DNA of 64,000 bases from Panicum virgatum (lineage: Eukaryota; Streptophyta; Magnoliopsida; Poales; Poaceae), in assembly GCF_016808335.1 (NCBI RefSeq), contig NC_053153.1:32807172-32871171 (forward strand). Direction: 5' to 3'. Below, one piece after another: positions 11,088 through 22,830 of the stretch. The notes under the pieces are model-generated. The model did no database searches. It had not been told where the DNA came from and worked only from the letters and a program-made list of their open reading frames with translations. Position numbers and translations under genes: made by a program. The stretch's first letter is position 1. The number at the start of each line of letters is the position of its first letter.

Positions 11088-11723
11088 TGTAAGGATCACC
11101 GGGGTGTCCGACCCTAGAGGGGGAGGGGGTGAATAGGGTCGCTAAACGCTTTTTAACCTAGGGCTCAAACTACTTGCATAAGATAAACCTAACACGTCCT
11201 ATACATGCTAGTTATAACTAAGATTTATCTATGCAACTCTCTACTTACCCCTAAAAACTTGCAACCTATAGCCAATCCTAATCAAACTAACTAGGAAACT
11301 AAAGGCACACAACAAAGAGTAAGTGCGGAAACGTAATATGGTAAGTAATGAGGTAAGTGCAAGAGGGACGCAAACTCCCGAGTAGACACGGTCATGTAAC
11401 GTGGTTCGGCATAAACGCCTACGTCCACGGGACACCGAGGCTCTTCCGATCACCGTCTTGCACTACGCCACCAATGGCGATGCCGGCAAGCAAAGGCAAG
11501 TGCCCACAAGACACCGAGTCTCGTGCACTGCCACCGTCTCTCTCGATCACCCGGCCGAAATCCACTATGGAGCCTTGCTACGCCTCTCTTCTCTTTGTCA
11601 TCACTTGAACCTAAAAGCCTGAGAATAGTCATCTTAACAATCACATTAGTCCAAGTGTTGTGTGTGTCATCAATCGCCAAAATATTATATTGAAATATGG
11701 CATGAGAGGCCATTTTCGCTACA
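11088..11723 (-). repeat. Complete 5' LTR of the copia derivative (636 bp)
   Basis: On the plus strand it runs from tgtaaggatc to cgctaca, giving TG...CA ends in either orientation. Its first 130 bp in element orientation match the two inverted fragments at 6186-6556. Confidence 0.8.
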
Positions 11724-14700
11724 CCACTCCTACACTCCAGAACACGCCGCCGCTCCGCCCCGAACGCCGGCGAGCCCAGGTCGCCGTCGAACCCCCTCCT
11801 CCGCTCTTCCCCTCCCTCAATCGACCCCACCAGTAGCTTTGCCTTGACCTCGTGCAGCTCTCAGGCCTAATCTCGCCCTCCGAGCTCCACCGGAGCCCCC
11901 CCCCCTCGCCGTCGTAGCCGAGCTCCGCCGCTGCTCTGGCCGCCGCGGACAGCCCGCTACGGGCTAACCCTACCCCAATTTCTGGCACCTTCTGGTGCGC
12001 TTGGAGCCGCTCTACCTCCCTAGCCCCATCTCCCCCTCTACGCCTCATCGGAGCGCCGCCTCCGCCATCTCTGACCACCACCGCCCGCCGGAGCACGCGG
12101 ACCCGCCGCCATAGGCCACCCCGAGCCATCCCGAAGCCACCTAGAGGTGCGCCGTGGTCCCCTCTAGCTCCCTGGCCCCCCTTCCCCTCGCCGCCGGCAA
12201 CACGCCGCCGGGATCCGGCGCTCCCTTCACTGTTCCCCTTCCCAAACCGGGCCAAGGACCTCGGGGTGGAAAAAACAAAACCCCAGGGGGTTATCTGCAT
12301 AGCCCAAGACTCATTTGAATAGTGCTTCAAGGACCTCTTTGTTATTTCTAGCAGTGAACTTTGAAATTCAATATCAATTCGTAGAAAATTCGTAAAATAG
12401 CAAATCTTGATGTTTTGGAATCCTTGTGTAAAGCTCTTTGCAGTAGAACCATAATAGGGAAGGTGTTTGTTGCAAGTTTTTGCTGTACAAGTTGTTTTGT
12501 GTCACTAGTTAAATAAAGACTAGTTATTTAATCTTTTTCTTATCTGCTGATTGAAAACTTGTCTTGCTCTGAAATGTTTATGGTAGTTTACTCATGTGAC
12601 ACTTGTTTTTATATAAAAATTTCGTGATCAGTTCTCAGGTGTAGCTTTTTCTTTGATTTAATGTTTGTTTAGTAGACTTTAATTATGGTAAATAGTTTAT
12701 ATTCATAATAAATCATGAAAATATTTCCACTTGTTCTTCTTGAGTAGCTTAGCTTGTCCATGAAGTTGGAGCATCAGTTCATGAATAGAACAGTAGCTAA
12801 AAATGAATCTTGCTAATCTGTTGTTCTATTTTGTTTATTTTCTTATAATTATTTCTGTGTAGATAAAATCGTGAAAAATTCACAGTAGCTAGTTTATTTC
12901 TGTTTGGACCTCCTGTTAAATTTTGAGTTTCTGATCTACTCTAGTTTGACCTGTATAATTCAAGCTTGTTCTAGGTGTAGTCTGAATGAATAAATTGTTG
13001 TGATTAAATGGTTACATGTCTTGGCATGATTTTTACAGGGTAGCCTACTCTATTCATGTTCTGTTTAGGATAATATTTTCTGATTTTATTGCTGAATGTG
13101 CTCTGAGTTGTTTATTTATTTGCAAACCATGATTTATTTGTTATAGGAAATCACCCCCACTTGTTTATAAAGTTAGCAGACTTCATTTTTGCTGTTGATC
13201 ATGATGCCTTGTGTAGTTAAATTTATTATTTAACTACTCTATAAACGATTGCCCATGTGTGTTTTTAATGTTGTTCTTGCATTACATATAGACACGACTG
13301 CCTTATCGGACGGGATGTACGAGCTGATTCCGGAGTCTGACGGAGGTGATCTTGAAGCTCAAGTGAACACCGCCGTACTAACTGAAGCCCCGGACCAAAG
13401 TTCGGAAGAGCCGAGAGCTGAAATAGTTAGCGACTACCGAGAAGGCAAGCCCCGGACATAACCTATATTTCAAATTATTATCACTTATTGTTTTATTTAC
13501 TTGTGCATTTACAGTTCCTAGGATTTGAATTGAAACCCTAGATGCATGATCCTAGGAACCTATGTACTGAACACTACACTTGAGTTCGATTACTTGCTAA
13601 GCTTATAGGACCGGTAAAAGTCAAGTGATTGCCTGTCACTCGCGAGCTTTATAGGAATTGCTTGTTTACTTCTGTTATCAATATAAGGATGACGGACGGG
13701 GTTGTGATCGATATCATGACTTTATGTGAGACCCCGTCTGTGTTGATGGACTTGCTAAGGTCGCGGTGTGTGGTAGCGGTGATTAAGTTTTTGAAAGTAC
13801 TAGCCACATGCCGTCAATATGGTACGCGGCAAACCTAGTAGCCGATTGGACCGGGGAGTGAATATACCTCCCACTCTCTCTTAGGGTTAGGTTTTATTTT
13901 TATGTTGCGCAACACTACGACTTCAAGGGACAAGGGTGGACCGGGCACGGGTGGACCTTGGAGCCCTGTAGTCGGGGAGAGTGACACTATCCACAAGCCG
14001 GAATGAAAGGTCAACGGTTGTTTGGAAACGACCCGACGGTGTTCCAAACGTGTGTGTTAGGTTTGTCTGGCCAGGTTGAATTTCGATTCAGAATCGTCCG
14101 CCTCTCATGATGAAATCAGACTGCTTGATCCCTTTGCCACACAGAGTAATAAGAGCAATAATATTATTTATCAATATTGATGTTTGCTTAGTTTTCTACC
14201 ATGATTGGTTAGTAATTGCTTACATGGAATGGTTAATCAACTAGAATCTTGAAAGCTAAAACTTGAAAGTAAGGATCTACTCTTTATTGCTTTTCAGCAA
14301 AAAGGAAAACCAGAGCCTCACAAACCTTGCATAGTCTAGCTATAGTGGGCTACTTATACCCTTTTTCAGGTTTGAGTTCGAAGAGCAGATCGCTAGTTTG
14401 ATCTATCCATGCTCTTTGCCTCCTGGCTGGTCCGTAGAGTGGGATACGTCTTCGGCCGGCAATGACCCTGACGAGTGATACCTTACTTGGGCTAGCTTGG
14501 TATACCTTTGCGACGTGTTGTAGCCGTTATTGTCTCTTTCCGCTGCTTCTCAAACTCTGAAGTTAAAGTTGTGGTTTGTATAACTGTTTACAAAGTTTGG
14601 TTTTGTAATAAGTACTTTGAAACATGTTGTAATCACTACTTTGCCTATGTTGTAAATTTGTGGTTGTAATATCTCTGGACTCGCCTTCGTGCGGGGTATG

Positions 14701-14847
14701 CTTGTTCGATCCGAGAACCGGTGGTTGTATCGGGATGTTACCCGACAGACCAAGAATTGTTCCGTTTGAAGTGCGTTTGTGCCAGTGTTGCCTTTACGAT
14801 GATGGCCTGCGCACTTGAGCCGGGATAATTCAGGTGGTTCTGCCACA

Positions 14848-14852
14848 GGTAG
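14848..14852. repeat. Target-site duplication (ggtag), right copy
   Basis: It directly abuts the CA end of the LTR and matches 5529-5533. Confidence 0.85.
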
Positions 14853-15572
14853 GATAGATTATGTGCGTGTATTTATAGAATAAGTCTGTGTGCATATGTG
14901 AGCATTGTATTTGTACTATATTTTGAAGAAAAATTGTTGCGCGCCTATTCTTTGTTCAGTTCATATGACAGCCCCGCCGGCGGTACAGGACTACGACAGC
15001 ACGCACGAGTATCACAGGGTGTCTCAGTTCAGTTGGATTTTGGGCAAGCCATCCGGAGTGCATGGCGTCACTAGCTGATCGTGCGCTGATGCGGCGTGAG
15101 GCAAAATTAACTAGTGGCAAGGCCGCCCTCAAAAAAAATCTAGTGGCAAGGCCGATCCCATGTTCCCAACTGTCCCTGCTCCTTATTCTATCTTCGCCGC
15201 CCTGCTGCTTCCTGGAGAGAACCCTTGTGGCTTTGTCATCATATATATATAATTAACTTGAATAATTAGTCGCTGGTGGCTCCACTGTACGTGTCATCTG
15301 CACAGCCTAATTGTTGCGAATGCAAATTAATTACGGACGACATCGCATGGTTTGTTGTTAATTATTACGGCGAGTTGCTGCACTCGGTTTATTTGACTCG
15401 TAGCGCGTGACACGCTTCGTGTAAAAATAGTCCACAGCTGCGTCCACGTGTAAAGCCAGTCTCAGTTGGGAGTGTCATCACACAATTACCAAGACTGTAA
15501 ACTAGATAACCGAGCGAGCTGGAGGAGTATCATGGTGATATGCTCTTCTTCAGCCTTAGCACTCGGGTTCTT
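14853..15572. other. Intergenic sequence, nothing recognised
   Basis: This is mixed-composition sequence with no convincing ORF or repeat. A short AT microsatellite (atatatatata) lies near 15241. It was contiguous with about 5456-5528 before the LTR insertion. Confidence 0.5.
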
Positions 15573-15576
15573 GTGC

Positions 15577-15720
15577 CAATCAGTTGGACTAATCCGCCTT
15601 CCAGTTCTGCTTGATCCCTCCAACTTCGTGGCTTCATTCACCTCCCTTGGCAAGATGTCGCTCCCGAGGCAGCAGCACCGCCTCCTCCAACCTCTCAACT
15701 CTCCAAAGCACAAGCTCATC
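15577..15720 (+). pseudogene. Cystathionine gamma-synthase exon-1 fragment
   Basis: About 140 bp match the 5' UTR end and first codons of the CGS gene at 22780-22920, including the cacctcccttggcaagat block, the cgaggcagcagc block and the ctctccaaagcacaagc block. The start codon equivalent is GTG (ttcgtggct instead of tcatggct), and similarity stops abruptly at about 15720. What remains encodes only the first 30 residues or so. It is a dead, truncated duplicate. Confidence 0.8.
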
Positions 15721-15794
15721 GCACTATATTGTGGCGTGTTTGCACCGGTGTGGATTCTCTAACTTCCTGAAGCAAAGTCACAGGTGACCCTTTC

Positions 15795-16380
15795 TTGGGA
15801 TACCACCCATTCTCCATCCAACGTGCCGCAGATTTTAGCTTACTCAACACAAGACTAATCGGTCCAACTTCAGTTCTCGGCATAGATAAGACCAGCTTGG
15901 AAAAAAATTCGTAGTTGAATTCATCATTATTCCATTATTCCTATTTCAAAGCTTATCATTTAAGGGGAAAATAGGCTGCCCTTTTGTCATCTGCTCTCTA
16001 TTGCATGGGTGGAAAGAGCAAAATAAGATTTTGAAAAAAGAAAGATGTTGAAAAGAAAAATGACTTTTGAAACCTCTTTTATGTGTAACGAAAAAGAGTT
16101 GTGATTTTTTCTTATTCCCATAGAACATGTAGTAACAAGAATATGAAACTGTAATTCCTTGCACGATAAAAGTCTAAGGAAGAGATTATTTTCTTATTTT
16201 GGAGCATGAAACTATTCAAAATATTAAAGTGAGATGGTGGTTTAATTCTGCAATAAAATAAAGTGTACATATTTTTCAACTCATTCCTTCCTGTTTGTAT
16301 TCTCCTCTACTGGAGTTGGACAGGCTCATACGTTGTGCATGAAAAGCCCAGCTGTTGGATGGAGAATGGGTGGCATCCAA
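15795..16380. repeat. Inverted repeat, 27-28 bp arms, 0.53-kb spacer
   Basis: The left arm (15795-15822) and right arm (16354-16380) are reverse complements with one substitution and one indel; the shared core is gttggatggagaatgggtgg. The right arm continues into partly similar sequence. It may mark a small transposon, but no target duplication was found. Confidence 0.6.
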
Positions 16381-16429
16381 GAAGGCTCAACTACACTGTT
16401 TTCCTATCATGGTTTCTCGAAGTAACTAG

Positions 16430-16762
16430 GACAGTAGCGCGCTCCGCCGCGCTCAGTTTACTTCTTCGTCTCCAGCGAGCCGCGCCGCCGCAATCCCAGC
16501 GCGCGTGCGGGCGTCCGCACCTTCACCTGCGCGCGCGGCGGCCGCGGCCCCTCTCCGCCGGCTCCTCCGACGGGGTCATGGCGGTGGAGGCCACTGCCCC
16601 CCTCGAGCTCGGCCACGGCCCCCTCGCCGATGGTGGCCATGGCGCGCATGCCGCGGCGGGGTGGCCACGGCAGCAAGGCGGCGCTCTGTGCGCGGGCGTT
16701 CGACCGGCCACCCGTCCCAGCCCAAGCGGGCGCGCGCGGGCCGCCGGTTGCCCCTGCTCGTC
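16430..16762. other. GC-rich block, left part, split by a solo LTR
   Basis: This was contiguous with 19394-20343 before the LTR inserted. All frames are Ala/Arg/Gly/Pro-rich with no recognisable domain. I do not call a gene. Confidence 0.45.
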
Positions 16763-19388
16763 TGTCACACCCTGAAATTTTCGGATTTCAGTATGTGATT
16801 AAAATTAAAAATAAAACAACAATTTTCTCATAATTTTAAAATTTTCCCAATATTTATTTTTCTCCACAGAGAATTTAGTAAAAATAAATAATGATGTTTT
16901 TATAAAATTTAGAGAAAATGTTTTGTTGTTGTGCATCCATGCTGCCTTGCATTTGTTTTATTATTTGTGGTTCAATTTTGAATTCAAATCTTTGAAATTG
17001 AATTTGAATTGAATTGTTTGAATCTTTTTCTTGGAAAAAATGGAAACCTCTCTCTCTCCGTCCCCATTTTGGCCCAGCCCAAATTCCCTCTCCTTTCTCC
17101 CTCTTTTCTTTTTCTTTCTGCGAGCCCAGCCCAACACCGACCCAAACTCTTTTCCTCTCCCCGGCCCAGCTCGCGCTCCACTCTCCCTCTCCTTCTATCG
17201 CTGATGCGCGGGACCCGCTCGTCAGGGCCTTCTTCCTCCTCCCGTGGGCGAGCAGGACTCCACCAAATCCGACTCCCAGCCGCGCCACCCCCGGCCTTCG
17301 TGGCCCGCACGCCAAGGGGCCGTGCGCCCCTATAAATAGCGGCCGCCCGCGCCCCCTTGAAGCCCAACCCGAAGCCGCCGCCTTCTACTACGCGCCAAAA
17401 CCCTAGCCGCGCCGCCTTGTGAAGCTCTCGGAGCCCGCCGCCGCCGCGACGCCGTTCCACTGCTTCCCGTCAATGAGTTCGCCGCCCAGTAGCTTCGCGT
17501 CGAGGTTGTGAAGCTCGCCAACCCGTTCTTCCTCGCGCTCTCGCTTTTCTCCCCGCGGTTTTGCTCGCCGACGTTGCCGCTCCGCCGCTCGCCACCATGA
17601 GCTTTGTCCGCGCGCCAATACACCGCGCAGATGCCCTAGGTCAATCGCCCGCGCCGCGCTCGTGCTCCCCGTTCTAGCCTCGCTAAAAAAATGAGCCCCG
17701 GATGGCCGTTTTTGCCTACGCCGGCGACCCCGCCACCGCACCCCGCCGCCAGCCTCGCCGCCGACAGCTCAGCGCCGCCGCCATCTCGCCCCGAGCCTCC
17801 CTAGCCGTCCGATCTAGATCGAGTGGCCTAGATTAGATTCAACTCGAGTCAAACCTAACCCTTACCGGTCAACTGTGGTACTTTTGCAAAAGAGTCCCTC
17901 GATTTTATGAGAATCAACCCGCGGTCCACCCTTGTCCAAAACTTATTGCAAAATAGCCCTTTTTCTTACACTCTAACCCCTGGCCTTTTACAAAATTGAA
18001 CCCGCCGTCCAGGAAGTGTAGTTTTGCTTTCTAACCCTCGCGAGTTAGGTTTAATTAGGTTTTAGCCCTGGTTTCTTTAGAGCTAGCCCCTGAAAGTTTA
18101 AATCTGTCGCAAATAAGCCCCTGAAATCCTGTTTTAGCCATAATTTCTTTATTTTAACTCCGTTTTCATCGATTCTCGCGCTCACGTGATCCTTGCAACG
18201 TTTGCGATAGCTTTATCACCCTATTATCCTATGTGAGGACACTTTTTGTTGTGTCTTACAAATCTTTTCTGTTAGTTCTTAACTCTATAGTTAATCGTGA
18301 CTAGATCCCTGAAGCACCGTTTAGTCTATAAAATCACTGTTTTAGTTCCGTTTTTCGCGTTTCTTGCGCTCTCGTAACCGTAGAAGCATTCTTTTAAAGC
18401 CTTTCTTTGTTTTGGTGTATTGTTCTTAGATGTATCTTTTTGATTGTTTTGTATGGTTGCTCGTTGATCGTCTCGAGTAGAAGGATCGCCATTCAAAGAT
18501 TGAAGATCAAGAATTGCAAGTGAGCAAAAGCTGAAGAGCAGTAAGAGTAGTTTTTTGTTGGAGAAAGGCAAGTGACCCTAACCATACTTCTATCTATGCT
18601 TTATTTACAAGATGATATGATTTAATTGGAACATGGAGAACCACCCAAGAAAGCCATACAACCACAATACTATATGGCTCTGGTCTTGGCTAAGTAATTA
18701 GATGAACTATATGTTGTGTTGGGGTTGTTCGCTTGGTGGTTATGAGTTTGTGTTGTGGAGCGGGTGAAGGAAGTTGTGTCTTCAGAGGGACCGCAATGGC
18801 AGGGACTAACACATACATATAGGGATTCTTTGTAAAGGTCTCGTAGCGTCCCTATGCAATCACACCTCGGAAGTGTGGTATTGTGCCTGATCAGCACATG
18901 TGCGTAGTTGGGTTCAAAGTTCTTTGGAACTTTTACGCGAATTGTGTTGAAAGTGTATAACCTCTGCAGAGTTAAAACTAACCGGTTAGCTGTGCTCACG
19001 GTCAGGAGCGGCTTGGACCCACATGATTAATAAACTTAAAGATGGATATAAATCACATTCTGGTTATTTCTTGTGGTCTTGCTGAGTACCAACCATAAGT
19101 GTACTCACCCTTGCTTACTGCTGCTCAGAAGGAGAAGGTTTATGAAGTTTTCTGGAGATGTTGTTGAGTTCTAGGTGTATGCAACCCCCAGTCGATTGCC
19201 TGCGAAGTTTGAAGCCTTCGTTTACAGGATAAGCTGTATAACTCTGATAGTCTTTTAATTGTTTTAGTTTCTCTTTTACGTGATATTGTTACTGATTATT
19301 CACTTATGATGTCTCTATATGTATGAAACTTGATCCTGGCATACATATAGCTATGCATTCGGTTTTGTCCTTCAAACCGGGTGTGACA
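16763..19388 (+). mobile_element. Gypsy-type solo LTR (2626 bp)
   Basis: It starts tgtcacacc and ends gggtgtgaca, so the ends are nearly perfect inverted repeats. It is flanked by identical tcgtc at 16758-16762 and 19389-19393. There is no internal domain and no second LTR nearby, so it is a solo LTR. A TATA-like box at 17331 sits in a GC-rich promoter-like part; the rest has no long coding frame. Strand is inferred from that box. Confidence 0.85.
17331..17338 (+). promoter_or_regulatory. TATA box of the solo LTR
   Basis: The sequence tataaata is preceded by a GC-rich stretch. It lies 570 bp into the LTR, as expected for the U3/R promoter of a gypsy LTR. Confidence 0.55.
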
Positions 19389-19393
19389 TCGTC

Positions 19394-20343
19394 CCTGCCT
19401 GCCCTGGTGCACGCGCGCGGCCGGGCCGCGGCGGCGTGACGAGCCGGCGGCCATGCACGGCGTGCCTCGCGGTGGCATGGCGAGCAGGGGAAGGCGGCGG
19501 GGAGGGCGCCGCGGCCACTGCGGAGGTGTGCCGAGCTGCGACGGCGAACGGAGCGGCGACGGGGCAGGTCGGCGTGCGGCGCATGGCGGGCCTCACTCCA
19601 TGGCGTGGATCTGCGGCGGTGTCAGGCGTCCCCCTCCTTCCCTCCCTCCCCCTTCCCCTACAGGCAGAGTTCGGGCGGCGGGGTTCGAGCGGCACGGCGC
19701 GGCCGGTGGTGGCGGCGTCCAGCGGCGGGCGGTGCCAGCGGGGGAGCAACGGAGGCGCGTCCTCGGTGCGGCTCCTCGGCTCTGCTCTTACCCCGGCACG
19801 GGCGGAGATCTCCCTCCTTCTCTCTCTGTCTCTCTCTCGCTCTCATGGCGCGGCAGACTGGCGGCGGCGGCGGCGGCGGCTCCTCGCACGGCGCAGCGCT
19901 CGGCATGGCGGCGGCACGGCCCGTGCGGCGGTGGCCCCGTGAGGCCATGACCCCTCCCCCACGCAACGATGCGCCCTCCTCCCCGGTCTCCCTCGACGGT
20001 TCGCGCTTCGGCCCGCCGCATCCGCCTCTCCGCCGCCCCAAACTGCCACTCCGACCCCGCAATCCGCCGCGCCGCCACCCCAATCCGCCGCTCCGGCACC
20101 CAACCCAGCCCGCGATGGCCCTCATCTGCCGCCCTATGCCGCCTCCAGGAGATCGGGAAGGAAATGGAAGAACCCGCAGCGCGATAGAGCTGCGGGCCAC
20201 GGAGGAGAGACAAGCGGACCCCGGTGGGCCCCACAGGAAGCGAAGGCGGTGCGGCAGCGCAGGCGGGGCCTAGGAATCCATGGCCCGCGTCGGTTTTTCC
20301 CCTCCCCGTGCACGTGTCGATCGCGGGGGGCTGAAGCGCTCAC
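19394..20343. other. GC-rich block, right part, no supported gene
   Basis: GC is very high throughout and several frames stay open by chance on both strands (up to 222 codons at 19605-20273). The overlapping frames all have Arg/Ala/Gly/Pro composition and none shows a domain. It could be a former 5' exon or a transposon leader. Confidence 0.45.
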
Positions 20344-20497
20344 GAGCCTCCCTCTCCAGGGTGCATAGTAACTAGAGTATACTAGATGTGTGTTTGGTGG
20401 TAGTATAGAAACTGGTTACCGAGCCTCCCTCTCCACGGTGCATAGTAACTAGAGTATACTAGATGTGTGTTTGGTGGTAGTATAGAAACTGGTTACC
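20344..20497. repeat. 77-bp tandem duplication
   Basis: Copies at 20344-20420 and 20421-20497 run from gagcctccctctcca to actggttacc. They differ by one base that I can see (agggtg versus acggtg), so the duplication is recent. Confidence 0.95.
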
Positions 20498-21127
20498 GCG
20501 CGTGTTCAAGTTAATTTGGTTACCAAGTATGTACACGGTACACCTTGACCGTATTACTATATAGTTGCTGTGCTTTCACAGTTTTCCACTAGGCAAGAAA
20601 TATCCAATTAATTTGCTCCAACACATTTTGCTGGAAAGTTTCCACGCATGCACTGACTGATTCACCAGAGTCAGAGCATGTGAAATGGATCTACCTTCAT
20701 TTGAAGTAAGCAGTTTTAGCAAATGTTGCATCATGTTGTACCGCGTACACATTGCTGCAAAGGGTCATAATATAATTATTTGAACCGCTGTTTATATGCA
20801 GCCGCATTCATATTGTGCAATAGTACTCCGTCAGATTCAGAATCCAGGCCGGTTTATGATTCTATTTAGCCAAACTTCTTTGACTTGATGCATTACTACA
20901 CAAGAAGTCATCACATAGATTGCCTACACCATATTTGATGTTTACTAGCCAGATTCATGCACCGCCATGTGTCATTCATGAGACGCGTCCATAGGAGTGG
21001 CGCTATACCGTACCCATCACTATTGATGGTTATCCCTGCCAATATTAGCCTTTTTAGAAAAAAAATATATTATAAGGCTAGCAAAATGAAAATATTAGCC
21101 TTTTGACTTTGCCCTCTCGCTCATGGT
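20498..21127. other. Intergenic sequence, nothing recognised
   Basis: No ORF, terminal repeat or known element end was seen before the copia fragment begins. Confidence 0.5.
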
Positions 21128-22482
21128 GTATCAAGTATGTGACTTGTTCGTGAAACTCTTTGTTGACAATAATATGATTCTAAATTATCCCTAGTTTATG
21201 TCGTTGTGTGGGACAACAACGACGTTGAGACTAGCACATACATTAATTGATGATCATGTTTCACGGATCATGGATATGGAGATATCGGATTAATGATGTG
21301 GACACATGTTGGTGAACATGGTGTTGGATTGACCCACTCCAAGACTAATGTTGGGATTGTTATTTTGTATGTGCCATCAGTTGTTCTTGAGTGTTATACC
21401 TACTGGATTCTTAGACCTGAGATCGCCATTGTTTCTCATTGTGTGTAGTGGTGCAGTCTTGGGGCTGCTAAACGCTACTCCGTGACTGGGTAGTTACAAA
21501 AGTAGCTTACAGGTGTGTCATGAAACATAGGAATGGAATGTGAGCGGATCAAGATGGAATTTGCCCCTCCTAGATAACGGGAGAGATATCTCTGGACCCC
21601 TCGAGATAGTTGGATTTGAAAGTGCATGGTCATGCCAAAGTGATTAAAGAGTTAATCATGATGACTAAAGGTTAGTTATGAATAGAATCCACTATTAGAT
21701 CGAGAGAATGGTCGAGCTATCACAAAGGTGGCACGCATCTCGCTTTGAGCTTGACTGGTATCGTGTGGCAAAGGAATCGGTGTATGAGTATATCTAAGGT
21801 TCGGCCGATATGATCTTTATGTGTATTTGTGAGTCACTATGTCCTGCTAGGTGCCGCTATTGACTTGTGATTCGGAAATGGTTTCCGATCACGACCACCT
21901 ACACATGAACCTAACGGGTCACACACTTAAGGAGTTTGGAATGTTGGAAAGCTTGCATGTATGATTGTCTCTAGTGCAAGTGGGAGATTGTTGGTGATAT
22001 GCCCAAGAGCCCATCATCACAATACGGTTTAAAGGCCCAAGAGGATATTGATCCAAGAGGGATTAGTGTTACTAATGGGCCTATGAGATAGAAGCCCATT
22101 AGTACGCCCTATATATACGAGGGAGGGGCTAGGGGGGCGACGACCCTGAGAGCCGCGCCACCTCCTAGCCGCCGCCCCTCCCTCTCTCTCTCGGCCGCCG
22201 CCCTTGCCGTGCGTGCGGTGCTAGCACACCGACGCCCGGCGTTTCATCCCCGTACGTGTGGACTCCGTGGAGGCGCTGCTGCGACTGCTGCGCTGATCGG
22301 CTGTTGGGATCAAGTACGAGGAGCTCGGTTCGTGGGACGTGATCGACTACTTCCTCTACATCGACGCGCGACTTCTTCTGCTGCGCTGCGCGTCTAGTGG
22401 TAACGATCTATGATCTTCTACTCGCAAGTATCTTGGGTATATGCGGTAGTGATGCTAGCGTAGCCTACCCCGTTTCCCCACA
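21128..22482 (+). mobile_element. 3' end of a copia element (plus strand), truncated
   Basis: It matches, in reverse complement, the 3' untranslated region and LTR of the complete element at 23241-24580, with a few percent difference. It starts abruptly inside the 3' region. It includes the polypurine tract (aagtgggagat, 21978-21988) and a full LTR at 21989-22482 (tgttggtgat to cgtttccccaca). No coding domain or 5' half remains. Confidence 0.85.
21989..22482 (+). repeat. LTR of the truncated copia element (494 bp)
   Basis: It is homologous to the LTRs at 23241-23730 and 30030-30520, but in opposite orientation. It contains the TATA-like tatatata near 22113. It lies about 180 bp upstream of the CGS TATA box and could influence that promoter. 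Confidence 0.85.
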
Positions 22483-22659
22483 TTGAGGTCCTCCCGTGTG
22501 TTTTCTTAATCACACTTGCACGCACTACTTGTTTATTCGTTAACTCCATCTTAATAACCTAGCTACTCGGTTTTGGCTCTTGGCGCACAATAACCTCACG
22601 CAGAAATGTCCTGTACGCGCACACTAGCCGCGTATGATTAACGCGCGTCGATTTGTGCG

Positions 22660-22667
22660 TATATAAG
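22660..22667 (+). promoter_or_regulatory. TATA box of the CGS gene
   Basis: The sequence tatataag lies 164 bp before the ATG at 22831, which gives a plausible start site near 22690 and a 5' UTR of about 140 nt. The same upstream context recurs near 33935-34150. Confidence 0.7.
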
Positions 22668-22830
22668 TGTTCAGGGGAGAGAGGAGGGCCAAACCACACG
22701 AACCTGAAGCTTTAGTTAGTCATTGCGGCCACAGGCAAGCAGCAGTCAACTCCTCCTCCCTCACAACTGAGCTGATCAATCACTTGGATTAATCTGCCTT
22801 CCATTTCTGCCTTGATCCTTCTCCAAGCTC

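Larger units (their letters stand above)
6186..11723 (-). mobile_element. Non-autonomous copia derivative (gag only), minus strand, nested in the solo LTR
   Basis: In minus orientation it has a complete 5' LTR (11723 to 11088), a primer-binding site matching initiator tRNA-Met (11070-11085), a broken gag (10985 to 9045), about 2.5 kb of non-coding spacer, a polypurine tract (6557-6571), and a 3' LTR reduced to two inverted fragments. No protease, integrase or reverse transcriptase remnant is visible. Movement would therefore have needed enzymes in trans. No clean target duplication is visible, because the left end is rearranged. Confidence 0.8.
5534..14847. mobile_element. Very long gypsy-type solo LTR, interrupted by a copia-derived element
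   Basis: The segment starts tgtgacggcc and ends ctgccaca (TG...CA). It is flanked by the identical 5-mer ggtag at 5529-5533 and 14848-14852, a perfect target duplication. Removing the nested insert (6186-11723) leaves about 3.8 kb of LTR and no internal domain, so this is a solo LTR left by LTR-LTR recombination. The terminal sequence recalls RIRE3/RIRE8-type grass gypsy LTRs (from memory). The body is non-coding: GC-rich around 6010-6180 and 11740-12250, AT-rich over 12300-13250, and mixed to the end. Confidence 0.85.

Noticed and set aside
19453..20273. Several overlapping ORFs of 150-220 codons on both strands
   Set aside because: GC is so high that stop codons are rare in all frames. The composition is Arg/Ala/Gly/Pro with no domain and the frames overlap one another, so none is supported as a gene.
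22209..22397. 62-codon ORF repeated identically at 23325-23513 and 30114-30302
   Set aside because: The identical peptide arises because all three are the same LTR sequence. There is no evidence of translation or conserved codon use.
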